Source: Anadara kagoshimensis
Lineage: Eukaryota > Mollusca > Bivalvia > Arcoida > Arcidae
Direction of reading: 5' to 3'
Length of the DNA stretch: 64,000 nucleotides
NCBI GenBank assembly: GCA_021292105.1
Contig: CM037871.1
Coordinates: forward strand, 33,372,997 to 33,436,996
Shown: positions 60,501-64,000 of the stretch, in pieces
How the letters are laid out: every line of letters starts with the position of its first letter
Position numbering within the stretch: the stretch's first letter is position 1
Made by a program: the position numbers and the translations under genes
The notes under the pieces: generated by a model
Seen by the model: only the letters and a program-made list of their open reading frames with translations
What the model was told of the DNA's origin: nothing
Database searches by the model: none

Positions 60501-62205
60501 TAAAAGTGGCATTTATATACAGGTTGACACCATATGAATAAAAAAAATTGGGATACAATTCTACTAGCCTTAATAAGTAGAGGTGACCATTTAGGTAGGT
60601 TGGACTACAAATAAGAAGAACAAGCCACATAAGTAGATTGACTGTCTTCAAGGTCATCTGTTTAGGGAAATTGGCAAAATATCATCCTATTTCTTTCACT
60701 ATATTTTTAAATTGTGTATAAGACCACTTGTGCATAAAGAACTTTGACTGGTTCCGCTGCATGGTACTTTATAGGTAATATTATATGTATATAAAGACCA
60801 CCTGTTCATAAAGAACTTTGACTGGTTCTGCTGCATGGTACTTTATAGGTAATATTATATGTATATAAAGACCACCTGTTCATAAAGAACTTTGACTGGT
60901 TCTGCTGCATGGTACTTTATAGGTAATATTATATGTATATAAAGACCACCTGTTCATAAAGAACTTTGACTGGTTCTGCTGCATGGTACTTTATAGGTAA
61001 TATTATATGTATATAAAGACCATCTGTTCATAAAGAACTTTGACTGGTTCTGCTGCATGGTACTTTATAGGTAATATTATATGTATATAAAGACCACCTG
61101 TTCATAAAGAACTTTGACTGGTTCTGCTGCATGATACTTTATAGGTCTTTGATTGTCTAAAAATACATTTGTGTTTTCCATTTTTTAAACAATGTTTTAG
61201 CATGTACATAATGATCACCTGTTTATCGATCAAAACCTCTCACTGCTTCAGTGTCTCTCATCACTAGGTTTGAATTTTAAACCCCACTCGGGACAATGTG
61301 AGAAAGTTTGTCAGTTTGGTTGTCAAAGATTAGTATATTATTTCGGGTACTCCAGTTTCCTCCAACATATCTAACCTGACCACCTCAATATAAGTGGAAG
61401 AATCCTGACTGGGCCATTACTACTACATATGTTTATGAGAACCATGTCACTGCCTATCCTCTTCATGCCCGCTGGCAAATAAGGTCCCAACCATGTAATA
61501 CAACATAAAATTGAATGTTTACCTCTATAAAAGACTTTATTTGGCTCACTAATATTTCTTCATTTTCATCTTCTTCATATTCTACAAACATCCAGGACAA
61601 CTCTTTTCTTGATCTTTTAATTGTCTTACAAAAATCATTCCATGTTCTGCATACTCTAAAATGACAATCAAAAGGAAATGCTGGTAAGAAATTCAATTAT
61701 CAAAATTATGTCTGAAAAAAATTGCTATCAAATATTATCCGAGACTTTGAGTATGTTGTGGACCAGGCTCGATAGAAGACAGGGTAGCTCAGAGGGTAGA
61801 ACACCCAGATAGTATTTTTGAGTGTCTGCTTTCCCCCTTTCCTGTTACAAGTATAACTATGTAACTACTCTCTTAAGTGGCCAGGTACTTTAGTACCTTC
61901 ATAATTGACCCTTTTGCACTTCAATCTTGACAGTTTTCGAGTGAAAAATAATTAACTAAATTTAGTAAACATGTTTAACTACTGTAAATAAAATTCATGC
62001 ATAATTTCAAGTGTTCAATAAACGGGCACCTTGCACACGTGTTCAGTGTTTTCGCGGGTAAAAGTCGAAGTATTTTGTTAATCACAACTGGAAAATTTTG
62101 TAACACTTGGGCTGGACCAATTTTTGGCGCTGTAAAGTCGTATTTAGTGTTATCCATTGAAACAGAAGTACCAGGACCTTGCATTTCTGCAGTGTGGTCC
62201 TCCAT
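53175..62205 (-). CDS. FBXO22: F-box only protein 22 orthologue, five exons, complete
   Basis: Exons 62030-62205, 61523-61655, 60205-60403, 54457-54802 and 53175-53676 join in phases 2, 0, 1, 2 to 1356 nt (451 residues). The vertebrate protein is about 400 residues. The F-box lies at about residues 36-75 (QNFPVVINKILRLLPAKTLN then VCRTWNDFCK). The FIST_C part carries LPQIEGLEVYSF, VVAGGYVDNLIS, FMFACVGRG (about 338-346), NVEADIFRKYFP, GFFGNGEVGF and, at the end, YHAYTTI, all matching vertebrate FBXO22 closely. In vertebrates FBXO22 is the substrate receptor of an SCF ubiquitin ligase that acts on KDM4 demethylases, methylated p53 and others. The F-box recruits SKP1. A serine-rich insertion (about residues 389-418) enlarges the loop after GFFGNGE. 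It is transcribed away from the gene starting at 62546. Introns 2 and 3 are full of MITEs and SINEs. Confidence 0.95.
53690..54360. other. FBXO22 intron 4 with a GGGGGAT-ended repeat
   Basis: About 54100-54353 begins 'atcccccgccagcaggttat' and ends 'gaaaggcgggggatatt', an inverted-ended dispersed repeat with 'gatggacggaaggaaggatg' near the end. The rest of the intron has nothing recognisable. Confidence 0.6.
54457..54802 (-). CDS. FBXO22: FBXO22 exon 4
   Basis: Acceptor ttggttgtag, donor AGG|GTATGT. Encodes TESKTNKPVEVESRYGLS through AGGYVDNLISPEECSHDPTG, the first half of FIST_C. The acceptor sits only 35 bp from a MITE. Confidence 0.93.
54837..55034. mobile_element. MITE with AATGGGGTTC ends, copy 1, next to FBXO22 exon 4
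   Basis: Left AATGGGGTTCGCCGCCGTAC, right (inverted) AATGGGGTTCACCGCTGTAC, about 30 bp of matching ends. 198 bp. A second copy is at 63178-63373. Confidence 0.88.
55040..56090. other. FBXO22 intron 3 sequence without gene
   Basis: AT-rich. 55681-55980 contains A-rich plus frames without splice sites or recognisable domains. Confidence 0.45.
55388..55461. repeat. 37-bp direct duplication
   Basis: Two identical copies of 'tcaaaggcaaaaggtagttt' plus 17 bp, starting at 55388 and 55425. FBXO22 intron 3. Confidence 0.85.
56098..56450 (+). repeat. tRNA-derived SINE in FBXO22 intron 3
   Basis: Head 'actgaggtagctctgttggt', B-box 'gggttcgaaccccgg' near 56151-56165, body with 'agacttgaaagtgggtattg' and 'cctatagctggcaatgtctt', tail 'gacttggacattcaacacca'. 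Opposite in orientation to FBXO22. Confidence 0.85.
56778..56985 (+). repeat. Second tRNA-derived SINE, internally deleted
   Basis: Head 'actgcagtagctcagttggt', B-box 'gggttcgaactcca', then the body of the copy at 56098 with a deletion after 'aaagtgggta'. It stops at 'ctggcaatgtattgacata'. Confidence 0.85.
57124..59992. mobile_element. 2.87-kb non-autonomous DNA transposon with TTAA flanks
   Basis: GGTCACCGGTCACCAAA at 57128 is mirrored by TTTGGTGACCGGTGACC ending at 59987. TTAA lies directly outside on the left (57124-57127) and one base outside on the right (59989-59992). TTAA target sites are typical of piggyBac and Kolobok elements. The interior is AT-rich, holds (AAAT)n at 57478-57535 and (TTTA)n near 57770, and has no transposase frame. 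It sits in FBXO22 intron 3 and accounts for over half of it. Confidence 0.7.
57478..57535. repeat. (AAAT)n microsatellite
   Basis: About 14 AAAT units. Its inverse, (ATTT)n, lies at 57416-57437, so this region can fold back. Confidence 0.9.
60045..60178. repeat. Small inverted-repeat element and SINE tail
   Basis: 'gtatataaagtccacctgtc' and 'gggtggactttatacacagg' are inverted. This is followed by the SINE tail 'cttgacttggatgttaaaca' and 'ccattagacactcactcact' up to 60178, 27 bp before exon 3. Confidence 0.6.
60205..60403 (-). CDS. FBXO22: FBXO22 exon 3
   Basis: Acceptor catttgttttag, donor G|GTAAAT. Encodes NLSSQPNKLLLFCTTNLYEK, then MDVGDLMKKILPKDCKLF and AMSADGIVG, matching the segment of vertebrate FBXO22 between F-box and FIST_C. 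Confidence 0.92.
60467..60610. mobile_element. MITE with CAAACCTGTCTATAAA-type end
   Basis: Left 'tagtcaaacctgtctataaa', weak right 'taggtaggttggactac'. Same family as 63529-63711. FBXO22 intron 2. Confidence 0.6.
60712..61148. repeat. 74-bp tandem repeat, six copies
   Basis: 'actttgactggttctgctgc' recurs at 60741, 60815, 60889, 60963, 61037 and 61111, an exact 74-bp step. The inner copies are nearly identical. The unit contains 'tataaagaccacctgttcat', which resembles the arm of the neighbouring MITE family, so the array probably grew from a MITE end. FBXO22 intron 2. Confidence 0.95.
61230..61420 (+). repeat. SINE body fragment
   Basis: 'ggtttgaattttaaacccca', 'ggtactccagtttcctccaa' and 'tataagtggaagaatcctga' match the SINE body also seen at 41240-41330 and 42095-42160. 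Confidence 0.55.
61523..61655 (-). CDS. FBXO22: FBXO22 exon 2
   Basis: Acceptor gattgtcattttag, donor GAG|GTAAAC. Completes Arg and reads VCRTWNDFCKTIKRSRKELS to SQIKSFIE, the end of the F-box and the following helix. Confidence 0.92.
61779..61835 (+). repeat. tRNA-like fragment
   Basis: 'gacagggtagctcagagggt' followed by 'agaacaccc' is a tRNA-SINE A-box. No B-box follows. Confidence 0.4.
62030..62205 (-). CDS. FBXO22: FBXO22 exon 1
   Basis: ATG at 62203-62205 (MEDHTAEMQGPGTS). The exon ends GCA AG before GTGCCC, a weak but phase-correct donor. It carries most of the F-box (NFPVVINKILRLLPAKTLNT). Confidence 0.9.
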
Positions 62206-62545
62206 TTTGAATGTTTACATTTTGGACAAATCACGTGATAATCAACAAAAACAATTGGATCTAGAAAAATTATTTTCTATATTTTTTAGCTGTCAAATTA
62301 ATGGGAAATATTTTTTAAGTCATTCAACATAGATTTCTAAATCTTTTATTAATTTCCGACTGCAATCCAATATCTAACTCATCAAAATGCTTAGTTTGTC
62401 GACGCACCTGCCATAAAATGTCAAACATTTTATTGATGTGAATTGTAGTAACTAAGACGCGGCCATATTGTTTACAGATGGCGGGTTGAGATAGTTTTAA
62501 TCAAGAATTTGGCTGTCACATGTGGTAGTTTTTGTAACCGGGAAA
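62206..62545. promoter_or_regulatory. Shared bidirectional promoter region
   Basis: 340 bp between divergent start codons (FBXO22 on minus, an unidentified gene on plus). It holds more CpG than most of the window (gtcgacgcacctgcc, gacgcggcc). It also has 'agatggcggg' near 62477, which resembles a YY1 site as found at TATA-less start sites, and 'gcggccatattg' near 62459. No TATA box stands out. Confidence 0.55.
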
Positions 62546-62607
62546 ATGGGTTCCGCGTCTAGTAGGTCCAGTCAAGTTCAAGCTTTGCAAGCTGAACCCA
62601 CATATAG
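62546..62607 (+). CDS. First coding exon of an unidentified gene, running out of the window
   Basis: ATG at 62546 in context ggaaaATGG. It encodes MGSASSRSSQVQALQAEPTY plus two bases, donor AG|GTTAAT. Gly at position 2 and Ser at position 6 fit an N-myristoylation signal. With the next exon it reads RELGEKSKPVSNTPKRVRKL. A short MGSxxS start followed by a TP-containing basic segment is reminiscent of CDCA3 (an SCF-linked mitotic protein), but this is too little to name it. Confidence 0.6.
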
Positions 62608-63177
62608 GTTAATATATTGTACACTAATTCATAAAGATTGCTGTCTTTAGTTTCGGGTTGGTGCTTTGTTTTATTTTGAAAATTGTGCTTGCAATATGCA
62701 GAACTCCCCTTCAATATTTCGAAGAACTTTGAATCAAAACCAACGGCCTAAACCAAGTGTAACTGGATTGAGAATAAATGTTGATAGAACCTTGACCAAT
62801 TTGCACGCTAAAATGAGTGTGTGACAGTTTATGACACAGTGATAATATTTTGTTGGCCTAAAATTGCTATCAAATACAGGTACATGTTTTATCCCCCATG
62901 AAATATTTTCGTAGGATAACATTTTCTTGTGAGATTTATTCCATTGATAAAATTTTGTTGGTAAATATTATCCATGGATAATATTTTACGGAATAGGCCA
63001 TGATATTTATTCCTCCGTATATATTTTACTATGAAATTATATTCTCCCGGATAAAATTAACATTTAGAAGTGCTCTACCAGTACCAGAATGAACCCTTTT
63101 CTGAAGTATCATAACTTCCTGGATATGGAAGTCTCGGACAACTACCATGTGTTGGGCTTTATAATGGCTGGTCTACC

Positions 63178-63373
63178 AATGGGGTTTGCCGCTGTACCAC
63201 ATGGTCAATACCCTTTAACATACATTTGTTTTGAAAAAAGTTAAGATCACAAATTCCCAGAATTATGTCATTTGAACAGGAAAACAAAAACTGATATGTT
63301 TTCATATTCAATGGAAATAAAAGTTTCGCAAAAACTTTAGGGAGTATCACATGTTTTGGCAGTGAACCCCATT
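63178..63373. mobile_element. MITE with AATGGGGTTC ends, copy 2
   Basis: Left AATGGGGTTTGCCGCTGTAC, right (inverted) AATGGGGTTCACTGCCAAAA. Same family as 54837-55034, with worn right end. It lies in intron 1 of the plus-strand gene. Confidence 0.85.
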
Positions 63374-63528
63374 CTGAGGAGCATACACGTAAATCAACAC
63401 AAAACTTACAAGCTAGAGCAAAATGCAGGGGAGGACTAGGGTTCAAACCTTAATTTAGTGCTTACTTATTTTCTATGGCTTTTGTTTTAATGCTATTTAT
63501 GTCATCTGGTTGTGATAAAAATGTCCTA

Positions 63529-63711
63529 TACAGTCCAACCTGCCTTAAAGGCCATCTCTATATAAGAGTCACCTGCTTATAAAGGCCAGTAAAATTGTAT
63601 CCCAATAGTTCTTTATTCATATTATTTTAACCTGTATATAAAGGCCACCTGCCCATGAAGGCCACTTTTACTGGTTCCCTTAGATGGCCTTTATAGACAG
63701 GTTTGACTGTA
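63529..63711. mobile_element. MITE with TACAGTCAAACCTGTCTATA-type ends
   Basis: Left 'tacagtccaacctgccttaa', right (inverted) 'tacagtcaaacctgtctata'. The interior repeats 'tataaaggccacctgc' and its inverse. 183 bp, intron 1 of the plus-strand gene. Confidence 0.82.
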
Positions 63712-63801
63712 TTTACTTAAAATCCCTGATAATTTTGTCTAATGTCTCTGATTTCAATTTTTGGACTGTCACATGTAGCTATGGTACTGTTTTATTTTTA
63801 G

Positions 63802-63868
63802 GGAGCTGGGTGAAAAATCAAAACCTGTAAGTAATACACCAAAAAGAGTCAGAAAATTAGGATTTGAG
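63802..63868 (+). CDS. Second coding exon of the unidentified plus-strand gene
   Basis: Acceptor gttttatttttag. The phase-2 join gives REL, then GEKSKPVSNTPKRVRKLGFE, and it ends phase 0 at donor GAG|GTAAGT. An alternative in-exon donor CCT|GTAAGT at 63829 would shorten the exon. The following exons lie beyond the window. Confidence 0.6.
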
Positions 63869-64000
63869 GTAAGTTGACAATTTGAAACATAACTCTTTCT
63901 AACTACATCACAAATTCATAACAATGCTACAAACCATTGAATTCGGAATAAAGCGTCAAATTGAGCAATTTCTTTATATTTTCATAAGGAGACCACTTGC

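Noticed and set aside
62000..62332. 111-codon plus-strand frame over FBXO22 exon 1
   Set aside because: It is antisense to the F-box exon, which has clear homology and correct splice phase.
1..64000. CRISPR array, operon, prophage or bacterial defence system
   Set aside because: The tandem repeats have no spacers, and genes are intron-split and AT-rich as in an animal genome.

Overview
This window looks like nuclear DNA of an invertebrate animal, most likely a bivalve mollusc. The sequence is AT-rich and gene-sparse, its genes are split by GT..AG introns, and it is dense in tRNA-derived SINEs, small inverted-repeat DNA transposons (MITEs), microsatellites and minisatellites. It also carries dispersed repeats of a kind common in bivalve genomes, with 'cccgccatgaaatg...gtccgtc' heads and 'ttttagctcacctg' termini. 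Nothing bacterial is present: no operons, no ribosome binding sites, no CRISPR. Most open frames of 60-110 codons lie inside repeats and are not genes.

Layout. 1-10,015 is a broken tandem array of about 1.5-2 kb units, with two copies of a 214-bp MITE inside it. 10,048-11,465 is a 32-bp minisatellite. 11.5-15.6 kb has no gene I can defend. 15,743-24,239 (+) is a three-exon gene of unknown name. Its exon phases fit exactly and its last exon carries a one-base frameshift. Its middle has the layout of a PD-(D/E)XK nuclease-like fold (inference). Its introns hold SINEs, two hammerhead-ribozyme-like motifs, a hAT-type element with a perfect 8-bp target duplication, and a 926-bp TIR element. 24.3-31 kb is repeats, including a hAT-like element interrupted by a SINE and a 1.24-kb TIR element inside a (TA)n run. 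31.9-34.1 kb (-) holds what look like the last two exons of an unidentified gene.

34.3-47 kb holds ATATCT-rich repeat blocks split by a hAT-like element, a LINE reverse-transcriptase remnant, a 59-bp tandem repeat and several MITE pairs. 47.56-49.98 kb is a degenerate two-exon gene relic bracketed by 141-bp inverted arms. 50-53.1 kb is more MITEs, one nested in another.

53,175-62,205 (-) is a complete five-exon FBXO22 orthologue, the best supported gene here. It encodes an F-box at the N terminus and a FIST_C domain at the C terminus, 451 codons in all, with a serine-rich insertion not present in the vertebrate protein. About 340 bp upstream, in head-to-head orientation, a second gene starts on the plus strand (exons at 62,546-62,607 and 63,802-63,868). 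It runs out of the window and begins with a possible N-myristoylation signal.

The identified genes do not form a pathway. FBXO22 is a ubiquitin-ligase substrate receptor. The other coding loci are lineage-restricted or unidentified.
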